DNA from: Fallopia convolvulus
Lineage: Eukaryota > Streptophyta > Magnoliopsida > Caryophyllales > Polygonaceae
Assembly (NCBI GenBank): GCA_964016875.1
Contig: OZ024721.1
Span: 14,428,109-14,492,108, forward strand
DNA: 64,000 nt
Direction: 5' to 3'
Below are positions 46,187-58,030 of the stretch, one piece after another (positions within the stretch are counted from its first letter, which is position 1; the number at the start of each line of letters is the position of its first letter). The notes under the pieces are model-generated. The model saw only the letters and a list, made by a program, of their open reading frames with translations, was not told the DNA's origin and ran no database searches. The position numbers and the translations under genes were made by a program.

Positions 46187-47718
46187 TGTTGAGTAGGGTA
46201 TTCTTGACAACAAATAAATTTATAAGTCAAGACCCCGCTGAGTATAGCGAAGTCAGGATCGTTCCACGGGAAGCACGGTTGTTTGTCTATCAACTACTAA
46301 AAACAAAGCAAAATAACACAAAACACCTACGACCAACCTCGTTCACGACTTTGTCAGGGTCGTTAACGAACCTGGATGACTCTACGAACTCACACTAACG
46401 ACCTAAACTCAGGTTCGGTACCGAAGCAAAGGAACTTGATAACGAATGTAACGAATGCAAACTCAAATAAAGATCATGCCTTCAAGTTAACAACAACAGA
46501 TAAATTCATCAACCTTCGCTGACTAAAGATCATGCCTTCAAGTTAACAACAACAAGGGTTACCACAACATAGCTATGCATAAAAACTCATAAGAATATAA
46601 AGATCATGCCTTTAAATAGATAAATTCATCAACCTTCGCTGACTATCAAGCAAATCAATCAATTCTCATAAATCAATTCACTCAATCACTTGTTTTGGAT
46701 CCAAAGCTCGAAACTTTCGTAATCGATCAATATCAACCTTCAAGTTAAAAACTTTCTCTTTCGATCAAATTGCAAACTCAAATTACCTCGACTATCGTCT
46801 AAGCATAAGCACAACAAACAATCTAAAAATAGATAAAAGGCATTCAAAACATCAACTCACTCATCAAACATGCATAACTATGTCGGGTTTCAACCCCGAC
46901 CCTAGATAAGAAAACTACTCACTACTCATATTAATAAAGCAAACAACCTCAACAAAAGAAAACATTGAAAACAAACTTACTTGAAATTAAGAAGAAAAAT
47001 ATCGTCTTACAAGCTTCAAAAGAAACCGAAAACACAAAAATACCGAATAGAAAACTGACTAACGACCCAACTTCTCTCTCTCGATCGACCTTGGTTCGCA
47101 ATCCTTCTACTCGACCTCGTTAATCGGCTCTCCTCAAATCGTCCTCTAAAAATCGTTCCCCCCCCTTCTAAGCTAGAAAGAAGGGTATTTATACTAAGAA
47201 AGCTATCTATTAAAAACGTAAAAGATAAAAACTTACTCTAAAAAGATAACAAGATATAAGATATAAGATATAACAACCCTAAAAATTACTTAAAAACCCT
47301 AAAATCACTTAAAACCCTACCAACACAGAATCATTATTAACGACTTCCGCACAGGGTCGGTAGGAACCACAAAATCCATCCAAAAACTCTATCTTTATGC
47401 CTCGTTAACGACCCTTCACAGGTTCGTTAACGAGCCTGGAATTGGGTTTCTTCAACTCTTCTTCACTTAACAGCTTGAACTTCAACCTCTTTATCTTCAA
47501 GTTCTTCCGACCTTCACCACATCAATCCAATTCAACTTAAAAAGCGCCCTTTCCTGCTCAAAACCTACAAAAAGACACAAAACGGAGTAGCTTCCATACT
47601 TTTCACAAAATATGCAAACTTATCCAAAAACACACCAAACTATCTCTAAAAACTACCAAAACTAAACCTAAACAAACTAAGAAACACACCAAAAACTAGA
47701 CTAAAAACACGAATATCA
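46187..47718 (-). repeat. LTR 3 (outer, 5' LTR)
   Basis: 1,532 bp, TG...CA, with the TATA box (minus strand) at 47187-47193. Its outer end is followed by the AAAAT target duplication (47719-47723). Confidence 0.92.
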
Positions 47719-47723
47719 AAAAT

Positions 47724-47960
47724 ACATATTTTATGTTGGTGCAACCCAATAACCCTAATTTAGTAGACCTTTTTCCCAACCAAAATCTAACAATCTCCAC
47801 CATAAATTGATACATGTACCTTCAATTAACTATGAAATAATTTAATTTAAGGCTTACTTCAAAATGTATCATCAACAAAATTGATACATGTACCTTCAAT
47901 TTAAGGCTGAATCGCGTGATTGCTATTTGAAGCTAAATCCAAAATGTATCATCAACAAAA
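47724..47960 (-). repeat. Copia 3' end signals and a direct repeat of about 75 bp
   Basis: On the minus strand GGTGGAGAT precedes TGTTAGATTTTGG (LTR start at 47792), which is the usual copia polypurine tract and LTR start. The array is inserted about 70 bp inside that LTR. The words TTGATACATGTACCTTCAATT and ATGTATCATCAACAAAAT appear twice in direct order (about 47807-47886 and 47880-47961). Confidence 0.5.
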
Positions 47961-48310
47961 TCGAACACTTGGTCTTCAACTAATAAAAAGACCAATCTTT
48001 TTATTAGAATCGAACGAAATTCGAACCAAAGCAAGACCAAGAATAGAAATTGGAGAGACGATCGAGAGCTGAATCGAACGAAATTGTATCAATTTGGGAG
48101 GAGGCAGTTGAATGACATGGATGGAAGGAAATGCAAACAAAAGACGATGGTGCGTAAAAATATACATGATCTAGTTTTTTTTATTATTGTCAATATAATT
48201 TATTCTCTTATTAATAACTAATAAAAAGATTCACTAGATCCTAACCATTCAAAATAATTAAGGGTTGAGATTTTCTGAACTCAATGGGTAGAGTTATTTT
48301 TGAACTCTAC
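47960..48310 (-). repeat. Interspersed repeat, second copy (inverted relative to 24385-24720)
   Basis: Read on the minus strand it matches the first copy from GGTAGAGTTCAAAAATAACT to CGTTCGATTCAGCTCTCGAT. It lies between the copia pol remains and their 3' LTR start. Confidence 0.6.
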
Positions 48311-48339
48311 CGAAACAACACTGAAAACCAACTAAGGGA

Positions 48340-50700
48340 AAAAGAGTGTAGTTATGATTCTTCCTCTCAACTTTAAATATATCCTCCTTTCTTGACAGAA
48401 TTGACCATCCATCATGCCTTTGAGTTGAATTTTGTAATTTGAGAACGATTGACGATATGTACTTTGGTTGATCAGTCCATGCCAAATTCTCTTCATATAT
48501 CACTGTTGGCTCCTTTCAACTTGATTTGATGGATTTATAAAAACTCCATTCCTTCACATATCTCGAACTTCAGGCCAAGATTGTCTCATCACAGACTTTA
48601 AATGACGAACTACCTCAAAAAAACCTTGCTTGGAAAAACCCAGTGGGATAAAAACCAAATCCAAGGGAAAAAGAGTACAGTCGTGGAATAATGCTCCCCC
48701 TTAGTTAAATAAACAATCTTTATGAAATAGATATATGCTATCGCAGACTTTTTGTAAAAGGATTGGTACTTCTGGACCAACAATCTTTATTTTACGTTTA
48801 GGAGGACAAATAACTCATTGTCGCATCAAATAACATTATTGAGGTAATGAAGCAAGGTACTGTAATGCACCTATTGTACTGAGATATGGTACTTCAAAAC
48901 CTAATATCTCTTTCATTTTCTGATCAAGGGCAAAAGCGGTCCTTTTTCACACTTAGTGATCTTACTTAATACCATTTGTGTACTTAATGGGTGCACTTTA
49001 ACCAAAGCAAAATGGATCCTTTATCCCATTCTTTATATGCTCGAACTTCAGGTCGATACAATACTTGGTAGTTCCTAAGGTCCTTCATTCCAAATTCTCT
49101 TTTCATGTAATCAATTGTTAATTCGACCTCTTCTAGGGTTCCAATACTATATTCAAATCATCAAGAACTTATTTGATTACATACCCCAACTTTGTTCTTT
49201 TTATGGACACACAGACTTATTTGGTCATTCATAAATCCTTTCCTTTTTAGATATTTGCTAAGGCAATCATACCACATTCTATCTAAATGCTCCAATCCAT
49301 ATAACAACCTAGAATTCATATGATGTGGTTTTGATTCAAATGCTTCAGGCATTTTAAATCCTTCTGGAATTTTCATGTATATGTTGGTACCTTATGACCT
49401 AGAATTCATTACGTTCATTTCTCTTTCATAAGAACATCCACTTATAGCCGACTAGTTTTACACTTTCTAGTGTTGGAACTACATGCCCAAACCCACCTCG
49501 TTTGTTTAACGAATCCTGCGCAACTTGTATAGCTTCTTTCCAACTTTCCCAATCATCTTAATGTCGACGTTCTTCCATGGTTTGGTGATTATTGTCATCT
49601 CCTTCCATGACTTTCATGGCAACTGAATAAGCAAAGACATCGTCAATTTCTACATCTTCCCGGTACCATCCTACACCGGTACTTACATAATTAATCGGCA
49701 TTTCCAAATTGTCGCTTGACATTTTCTTTTCTTTTAGTGTCTTTAGATAGAATCTCTTCAGGAATTCTATCTTCATGTTTATTTTCAGTCGACATATCAT
49801 CCTTTTGGGATGTTATTGACTCTCTCCTCTTCTAGGGAATGTATCTTTAAAGCCAAAATGTCACTCATGCTTCAAGCGTGCTTATGTTTTTGGAGTTACT
49901 TTTGGAATCTCCAAATGAGCTGGCGCATTTTCTGTTGGTGTTTGTGACTTAATCATTTTCATGACATTGGTAAATAGCATGAAGCTATACAATCCCCTAA
50001 ACTTACGGTTTAGTTATACAATTCGCTAACCTTCTGGTTTAGCTTCTTTGGATCGAAAACAACAAGTTGCATCTCATACAATCTCTTAACTTCTAGTCTC
50101 ACTTTATTCTCTCCCTAAAGTTGGTATTTTCACCTCGCCAAAGTATTAATCTTAATACCAAGCAATATATTGATCATCGCTTATAAGCTCTAGGTATTTA
50201 TAAAGGATACGGACCCAAACCCTTCGTCTAATCCTAACTTTCATTGTGTGGCATTACTTAAAAGTCATTCAAGGAGATGGAGGACATATAAAGCATTTAA
50301 TCGCTTCTAGAGACAAGCTTCAATTAGGAGAATTTTCTATAACCGGTAGGTCCAAGTCGAATTTAATTATCGACATTCACATTTCATGACCCTATTTGAT
50401 CAACGACTCTTTCTAATCGTGTATTTCATGTATAGCACTTGCCTATGACAACATTATTGATGACTCTACTAGGTCATTTTGTGAATGTGTGTGAGAGCTA
50501 CTCAATGCTCAACCACTACACTAATTTATTTTCATTCCCCTCCTTTTTCAATGGAACCAATAGGTTGAGGCATCTTTCAACATTATATGATAATCCACAA
50601 TGGTTTACATGGCGATGTATTTGGTCCTCTTAAATCACTTGAACTTAGTCATGGAGCACATACTTGCATATTATGCTGGATTTGCTACTAACTTGCCAAA
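48340..50700 (-). pseudogene. Ty1/copia pol remains (integrase and reverse transcriptase)
   Basis: Reading leftwards, an integrase piece (DLRGPNTSPCKPL, then DASTYWF, around 50560-50640) is followed by the linker and start of reverse transcriptase (MPINYVSTGVGWYREDVEID, 49558-49800; WKEAIQVAQDSLNKRGGFG just after). Then come MKIPEGFKMPEAF with YGLEHLDRMWYDCLSKYL (49161-49376) and FEVPYLSTIGALQYLA (about 48840-48890). The catalytic YVDD box was not found, and many stops and frameshifts separate the parts. Confidence 0.72.
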
Positions 50701-51630
50701 AAGCACAAGTCTTACATATATACAAGGTCACTCTTAGGAAGAGACTTCAGGTCTCAAGATCTTCTAGTCCTATAATGTTCATGCGCATTATTATTTCAAT
50801 TTGAGTGACTGAGCCGATCATGCCCCAAAAATATCTTATTGTCCACTAACTTCTAGTTAGTGATAGTATATTATTCAATGGGATATACTCTTCTGGAGTC
50901 ATCATAACCTTCACACCAAATTTGTCATGCGCATGATTATGAAAACTTCTAGTTTTTAAATAATATATAGTGTGACACCATTGAAAAATATCGGTGATCC
51001 ATACTTATGTTTGGGATCTCATCAACTCAAATCAGATAAGCCATTATCTTGATTTCTAACATTAAATATTGCGGTTTGTAAAAAATGTCCACATTAAATA
51101 TTATAGTTCTTAAATTCATAACCACTAATATTCCATCATTCAACACTCATAATTAATTTTCTCTATTTCTCTATAACTCCCGCTTCTCTTGATCCCTTAT
51201 ACATATGGAACAAGGTCTAGGCCCGACCGTCCCTTTCTATAAATAATTTCTATTCGCAAGATTCACAGTGTACCATTTGTATAATAATTTCCCTTTTTAA
51301 TAATTATATGTAGTAAGAGAAGAGATTATAGTTTCTAAAAAAAGAAAAAATTATAAAGAGTTTTGTATTTGTGAAAGAGGTAGAAATTGTGGTGATATCT
51401 CATAATATCTCTAAAATGATATAAGCAATTGATCAATAAGGCTAACAAACATTATAGAGATATTACTCTAGATAATAATTAAACTAAATTAATAATCATT
51501 ATTATTAGTAAAAGAGATATTCCAAATAACTTTTTTGATCAGATATCGCATAATTCTAATAATTTCAGCAGAAAATGTGATTTAATCTATAAAAAGAAAT
51601 ACCACTCTGGCTCTGCATCTCTCCTGGCTA
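50701..51630. other. Intergenic AT-rich DNA
   Basis: Nothing recognisable beyond possible copia remnants at its left end. Confidence 0.3.
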
Positions 51631-51640
51631 TATATATAAA
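51631..51640 (+). promoter_or_regulatory. TATA box of the LPR-like pseudogene
   Basis: TATATATAAA lies 62 bp upstream of the ATG at 51702, at the spacing expected of a plant promoter with a short leader. Confidence 0.55.
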
Positions 51641-53333
51641 GCCGTCTTGTCTTATTCCTTGGATCTCTCTCTGTAGTCAGGGAAGCAACTACTCAAACAC
51701 AATGATTGAGAGTCAGAGTGATCTAATTGGCGTAATTAAGGTGGGGTTAGCGTTGTTGCAAATTACATTAGTAATAATCGCTGGGCTTGGTGCATGGGTC
51801 GAAGGAGACGGGGGCCTGAATCTCTAGAGCCCGACCCGGCTGGAGATGTTTGTCAACAATCTTCCTCTTGTTCCCAAGCTCCGTGGCTATGACGGTTCTT
51901 CTGATAAACCCGTTTCTAGGTCTCTCCAGATTGGCATGTTTTACAAGAAATAGGTAAGTTCCATTCAACCTTTTCAATATTGGTATTTATTTGCTTTAGT
52001 TTTTAGGTATGAATATGATCGAGCAATTAATTAATTGTTTAATCAATTAGTTAGCATGGTTTCGTGAGTTGTGAATGAGATGTTCCAACTCCATATGCAT
52101 CTAGCTAGAGAGCATAATTTAATCTATTGATCGATTAAGCGTCTCAACTTCATTTCAAACAAATAAAAAATCATTCAGTTTTTAAAATACCAAATTATTC
52201 AATTAGATAACATGGTTTCGTGAGTTAGTTTGAAGCTTGATCGAGTCTTAAGTAGTGTACTAATAAGGTGGAGTTAGTATAGCTTTCAGTGTCCTACTTT
52301 GTAGCTATTGTTTTTTTAAACAATATAAAGAAAATTTTCGATTTAAAAAAAAAAAACTAAAACCCCGTACTATGAATTTTGCTGATTTGGTTATGAAGAT
52401 CGAAAAAATTGAAGTTAAAAGTTGGCATTCAGTGCACGTGTGCGTCAGGAATTAATTAATTCCTTGATTGTCAATAATTGGATGCACATATCATATAATT
52501 AATTGTATGAAATCAATTGAATTAATCCAATTACTACATTAATAATTGTTAATACATGTACATGTCTACTCATATATATATATATATATACCCAATTAAG
52601 GCAATTAGGATAAGCATTTCAGGAACTTCATTTTTTCTTTTCGATTAGTAAAAACACTCGATCTAGTGTGCATCCTTTTCGTTTGTATGGTATATGGGAA
52701 GTGGGAACTTGGAATTTTATAAGAGAAAATTCCAACTTCTTTTCTAACAAAGCAACAAAAGACTAGCTAGCATTAGCAACACTTGTGGTTTGTCAGCCTG
52801 GCCAACATGATAAAGTAGACTTGAAGCGGACAAACAATTCTCTGCAATTGCAAAATTAAGATATATTATACGGAGTATATATATTTATATCTAGTTTCAA
52901 TTACGTATGTGCTCACTTATTTTGAATTTACCAAATTGTGGATAAATAGCCATTTTAAAGTGGTACAATGGAAACTAACATCATCAATCTTATATAGAGT
53001 TAGTTGCATGTGAGAACTAGCTTAAGCCTGATTAACTCACATGTGATTGTACGTTACTTAAGTAAGTGACATACCATCCATTTTGTTGCAAGTCAATTGA
53101 GTATTTTCAGGTCTACTAGGTAAGTAGATGGACTATTTGTTGGTGATTTGTGTCAAGTCATCAAATCCCTATAAGAGCATGTTGAGGTTTACAAGTCATA
53201 TTGGTAATGTCGATTGGGAATTGACATATATGACTTTCCATGATGCAATTGGAGTGAGTTATCATAAGATCCAAGAGTATATTGCACACCAACACCGAGG
53301 CATAGAACCTCGAGTGCTTCTGCCTAAGGCAAG

Positions 53334-54064
53334 GGCGCGCCTTGGCGTAGGCGTAGCTCGGAGTCGGCGCGGTGCAACGGTACCGTGCTAGGGTGTGGCG
53401 TAGCGAGGACTCAGTCTTGAGGATTCAAGGCTCGGTTGGTGTGGCGCGCCTAGGGATTGAAATTGAGGTTCAAGTCTCGGCCATTAAGGGCGCGCCTAGG
53501 GAGGTGCAATGGCACGACGAGGCTAGCGACGCACATACAAGGCTGCGGTGGAGCTTGCAGGCGCGCCTAGGGCATTGGCCCATGGCGCCGAGCACTAGTT
53601 GTGATGCTGAGGTAAGTATTTGAGCTCTGTAATTGAGTCTTATAGCTTTGTGCATATTCTAATGAAGTTAGGAAGCTTAACTTTATCTTGGAGAATGCTT
53701 CAAGCAAGAACCAAAGTTTAAGTTAAGCTTGGCACATAGCTATGTATGCTAGAAAGAAGTTTTGAAGCTTCATACTAGTGTGGACTAAGCTCTAGGAGCT
53801 TGAACAAGTTCAAGACTCATTGTATAAGCTTTATAAGAGGCTCATGTAGCTAGGAACTAGCTCATGGAAGCTCAATTTAGCTCACACTAGCTCAAGTTAG
53901 CTCAACGAGCTAGAAAGTCAGCTCAACGCAGCTCAAGCCAGCTCAACTAGCTGGATGCTAGCTCAACTAGCTAAGGGGTAGTGACACTACCTAGTTGACC
54001 TAGCTAGGTACCTAGCTATGCTAGCTAGGCATGGGGCTAGGTGGGCCGGCCCATGGGGCGCGCC
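53334..54064 (+). repeat. Cluster of five GGCGCGCC palindromes in a GC-rich block within intron 1
   Basis: GGCGCGCC starts at 53334, 53443, 53489, 53560 and 54057, three times followed by TAGGG. The surrounding DNA is much richer in G and C than the rest of the intron. No known element boundary was found. Confidence 0.7.
53810..54035 (+). repeat. AGCT-based low-complexity tract
   Basis: AGCTCAA and AGCTAG words repeat dozens of times (for example TAGCTCAACGAGCTAG). This is simple-sequence expansion inside intron 1. Confidence 0.75.
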
Positions 54065-54517
54065 TATGGGCTGTTGGGCCGCTAGCATGTGTGCATGGCA
54101 TCGGCCTTGTGCCTTGGGTGTTGGGCCGTGTACATGGGCTTTTTGGATTGATTTTTGGGCTTCTCTATTGGGCAATTATAGGCTGGATTTAAAAGCCTTT
54201 TGGAGTCCAAGGGGGGCTGTATTTGGATGCCCAAATGATTACAAGGAGAGAGGGAGAGAAGTTACAACCGATTCTCCTAAAATCACTCTCAGCCACACAC
54301 TTGTGCAACCGATTGGTAACCGCCTCCAAGGCAGTTTTGGGCAGGTTTCTCATGCCTATTTAAGGGTGAATTGTCGGCCATTTTGAGATATAAAACACTT
54401 GAGAAAATCAGAACCTTGTCCCATAGAAATCGGTGAAGAAAAACGTGCAAGAATCTAGAATATCTTGTCGGTTTTTGAGTGCAAACACACGAGTGTTTCA
54501 AGTTCAATTGAGGCTTC

Positions 54518-54661
54518 ATGGATCGATCTTCTACATCAAGGAAGGAACCTCAAGAGACGTTGAATGGGCAGTATGTTCGAGTGAAGGACGAACCCCAAAC
54601 GTCTATGGAAGAAGACTTCGTTCAAGTCAAGATCGAAGAGGAATCAATGGACTCGAATGAG
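54518..54661 (+). other. Short ORF ending at a splice donor, within the intron insertion
   Basis: MDRSSTSRKEPQETLNGQYV opens a 48-codon acidic reading frame that ends at AATGAG|GTACGC, a donor-like site. Upstream are TATA-like words (CCTATTTAAGGG near 54355, GATATAAAACA near 54390). It may be the first exon of an unrecognised retroelement or gene inserted in intron 1. It has VKDE and VKIE, which fit the SUMO consensus, but that is weak evidence in so short a frame. Confidence 0.3.
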
Positions 54662-55039
54662 GTACGCTTGTTCTCAATGGATGTGTCTTGCCAACACTTC
54701 TATTGCTTCGTTTGTTACGTTTTATCCCACAACGGTATTGCACAACCCTTGGCATGGAATAGGGGCAATATACGTTGAAGGAAAGATCGATTTAATCGTT
54801 CGACTTGTAGCCTTTATCCAAGTAGTGTTTGTTTATGTTTTCGAAGTCTAACTTATGTTTTAACATGAACGAACTTGGTCGATGGTGATTGCCTTAGGGC
54901 CTACACCCACGAGACTACCCTTCAATGAGTCTACTCGTATTGCCTTGATTATCCTATGGATCTACAATGATCGACTTTCATTCAACTTAAACAATGTAAA
55001 CATGACAATATGATTGCATGCATACCCTAAAATACCAAC

Positions 55040-56200
55040 ACTATTTTAAAATTTATAATTTTTTTGGTCCATAGAAGATACTTGGGTAAGAAATTTATAA
55101 TTATTGAGACTTGAAATTGCCTATTGTTAAAACGATTTATTTTGGACGGAGCACCTAATTATTAGGATTAATTTTCTCCATAAGAATCTTGTTACTTAAT
55201 TGTAGGTCACGAATACTCGTCTAACTAGTTGAATCCCCGTGATACTCACGGGATAATTTTACTAAAGATTATACAATATTATGATATTGATATAAAATTT
55301 AAAACACTTGTATATAATATCGCAATAAAATTATGTAATTTATAAAAAAAATCTTTAAGGTTGTACCCCATATTTTATCAACATATACATAAAAAAAATT
55401 AAATACTTGGATCTCAAATCTTGTTACAAGATAAAAAATTATTCATAAAAAATATCAACATATAGATCAAGTTATTATCTTATAAAAATTGGATATATAA
55501 AAAGAATGATATAACTATATAAGTAATTATAATATTTATTATTCAAAAATATAACATTATTTAATTTAAAAATGCCACGTGGCAAACATAGTTTCTGCTT
55601 TATAATGTATTATGTAGATATAATGTTAACTCAATTTTCGAACGAGTTGCGTCAACAGAATTTACACATTAATTTCTAAGTACAAAGGCGTTTTTTGATA
55701 CTTTTTTTTGAAGGAAATGTTTGATACATTTACCTTAACATCAATTTTAGTTTTTTTTTCTAAAGATTAGTAAAATTTGAATGTTCCTTAATCAGTTTCC
55801 ATCTTCTTGTTTTTTGATAACAACATGTGTCCATCTTTAGTTCTTAAAGTTCTACGTATATTGCTTCAATGATGCAATGACTTTATTAGTTTTGTCAAAA
55901 TTAGAAAAGTACATAATCAATATGAATTGGAATATATTCAAACATGCAATTAGTGCGATCTCCTAGAATGTTTAGAGATAGATTAAGGAAATTTCTTTCG
56001 ATTAAATTGATTCCGCCCATGATTCAAGAATTTTGTATTCATTGAATTCTACACATTTTATTTATTTGTTGATTTAACTCTTAGAGTTTATGTTGGAATA
56101 TAACACTAACACGGACAAATTGCATGTCAAATTAAATGCATCGGGTGAAACATCACTTTCCCTTGTCAAAATTTTCCGATTGTGATCGAGTGAAATTCTA
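55040..56200. other. AT-rich remainder of intron 1, with third hairpin copy
   Basis: A CTAGTTGAATCCCCGTGA block contains a 7-bp stem CCCGTGA/TCACGGG (55236-55252) related in layout to the stems at 19885 and 20394. The rest is featureless. Confidence 0.4.
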
Positions 56201-58030
56201 AATGATAACAAAACTACAATATGGGCGCAGAAATTCCACCGGGACCTACCACCAACGCCGGTATTCGCATACGGTTCATCGCGACGCACAACAACAATCC
56301 CTGGTCCAACAATCGAAGCCATCCAAGGGATCCCCACCTCCATCACGTGGCAAAATCACCTCCCTTCCCGCCACATCCTACCGTGGTACCCGACAATCCC
56401 CGTGGCCGATCCAACCAGCAAGAGAGGCCTCCCCACCGTCGTCCACCTCCACGGCGGAATCCACGCGCCAGGGAGCGACGACCACTCAAGCGCTTGGTTC
56501 ACTGCCCGGTTCAAAGACAAGGGTCCAGCGTGGCAAAATGGGACCTACCATTATCCCAACCAGCAACATCTCAGTAACTTGTGGTACCATGACCACACCA
56601 TGGGCTTGACCAGGGTTAACCTTTTGGCCGATTTTGTTGGAGCTTATGTTATTCGTTAGCCTCGTGCGGAGGATCGTCTCGGCCTTCCTTCGGGTGATAA
56701 GTTCGATCGGACGTTGGTTGTTTTCGATCGGAGTTTTCTCATCAATGGTTCCATCTACATGGATCCTAAAGATATGTGCATGTATAATAAAGTTCTATAT
56801 ATAGATGTTGCTAGTCTAGTGATTTTATGTTAAAATTAGAATTGAAATTGAAATTTTTTGGAATGCTTATGATTTCTTATATATGTTAATTTGGTTAATG
56901 CATGGAGTAACAATTAATTTGTGTAGGAAATAATCCTAAGATACATCTGGAGTGGCAGCCAGAGTATTTCGGAGACATGATGGTGGTAAATGGAAAGGCA
57001 TGACCCAAGATGACGGTACAACGTCGTAAATACAGGTTCGGAATCATCAACACCAGCAATGCCTGTTTCTTGAGGCTCCAGCTCAGCAACGGACTTAGCT
57101 TGATCCACGTTAGCACTGATTCAGCATATCTCCATAGGGCCATTAACAGCAAGCAGTTTTTGCTGGCCCCCTCAGAAATCACAGATGTCATCGTTGACTT
57201 TTCAAAGTCAAAGTCGATCATGCTATCCTGCTCAACAACACACCCTATCCTTTTCCATCGGGTACGTATCCAATTCAACTTGCAGTCTCAATTCAACTTC
57301 CCGTGAATGAAGCCAACATCAAAGTGATGAAGTTCATCATCCTTGACGAACCCGAACACGACCCATCACGAATCCCCACACATTTACTAAAATATCCCTC
57401 ACCCAACCTATCCCATGTGGCCCGGACCCGTTACATCGCCCTATATGAGTATAGAAGCTCCATCGACGAGCCAACCCACCTCTTGATCAATGGTTTATCC
57501 TACACTGACCTAGTGACTGAGATTCCGAGGGTCGGGACGAGCGAGGTTTGATACTCATCAACTTAACCGAAGACAACCACCCATTGCACATCCACTTGAG
57601 CCTGTTTGTGGCGTTGGACCAGACCAAGCTCGTTGGGCTCGAGGAGTTCAAGGTCTGTATGAGCCGATTGAACGAAGCTCAAATTTGTCGGGTGGATAGG
57701 CATGCACGTGGGAAGCACGTGCAAATGCCGGACTATGACAAGGGTTGGAAGAACGTGTTTAAGTTGATGCCCGGGCACGTGACTAAATTGTATATCAGGT
57801 TTGCGTACATGCACACGAATGAGTCGTATGGGTTTGACGTGACTACTGAGCCGGGTTATGTCTACCATTGCCATGTAAACTAGCTAGCTCCATTTTGATA
57901 GTGTCACGGTTTTGTACGTATAATTAATATTAGCAACTATATCAATTAATGTGGTTGGTTTTCTTGATTTGTACAGATACTGGATCATGAAGATAACCAG
58001 ATGATGAGGCCTCTCAAGTTGTTCAAATAG

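Larger units (their letters stand above)
28247..47718 (-). mobile_element. Tandem dimer of a non-autonomous Athila-like Ty3/gypsy element (LTR-INT-LTR-INT-LTR)
   Basis: Three LTRs (28247-29712, 37184-38715, 46187-47718) alternate with two internal regions (29713-37183 and 38716-46186) that repeat at an exact 9,003-bp offset and differ at about five places that I noticed. The 5-bp direct repeat AAAAT flanks the outer ends only (28242-28246 and 47719-47723), so this is one insertion that was later duplicated. Gag, protease and an env-position ORF are on the minus strand. There is no reverse transcriptase, RNase H or integrase, so movement would have needed enzymes from a relative. Confidence 0.93.
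51702..58030 (+). pseudogene. LPR1/LPR2-like multicopper oxidase (ferroxidase), inactivated
   Basis: LPR proteins are secreted ferroxidases that act in root phosphate sensing. Four exons fit the family. Exon 1 (51702-51953) has a signal-like LALLQITLVIIAGLGA and RLEMFVNNLPLVPKLRGYDG. Exon 2 (56231-56771) has FHRDLPPTPVFAYG and copper ligands in HLHGG and WYHDH. Exon 3 (56927-57874) has WQPEYFGD, APSEITDVIVDFSKS, NHPLHIH and TTEPGYVYHCH. Exon 4 (57977-58030) has LDHEDNQMMRPLK. Introns are still present, so this is not a processed copy. In-frame stops lie at 51825, 51951, 56657 and 57001, and frameshifts near 57215 and 57550. The intron 2 donor reads ATATGT at 56772, one base from a normal GTATGT. 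Intron 1 is 4.28 kb and carries unrelated DNA. Confidence 0.85.
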
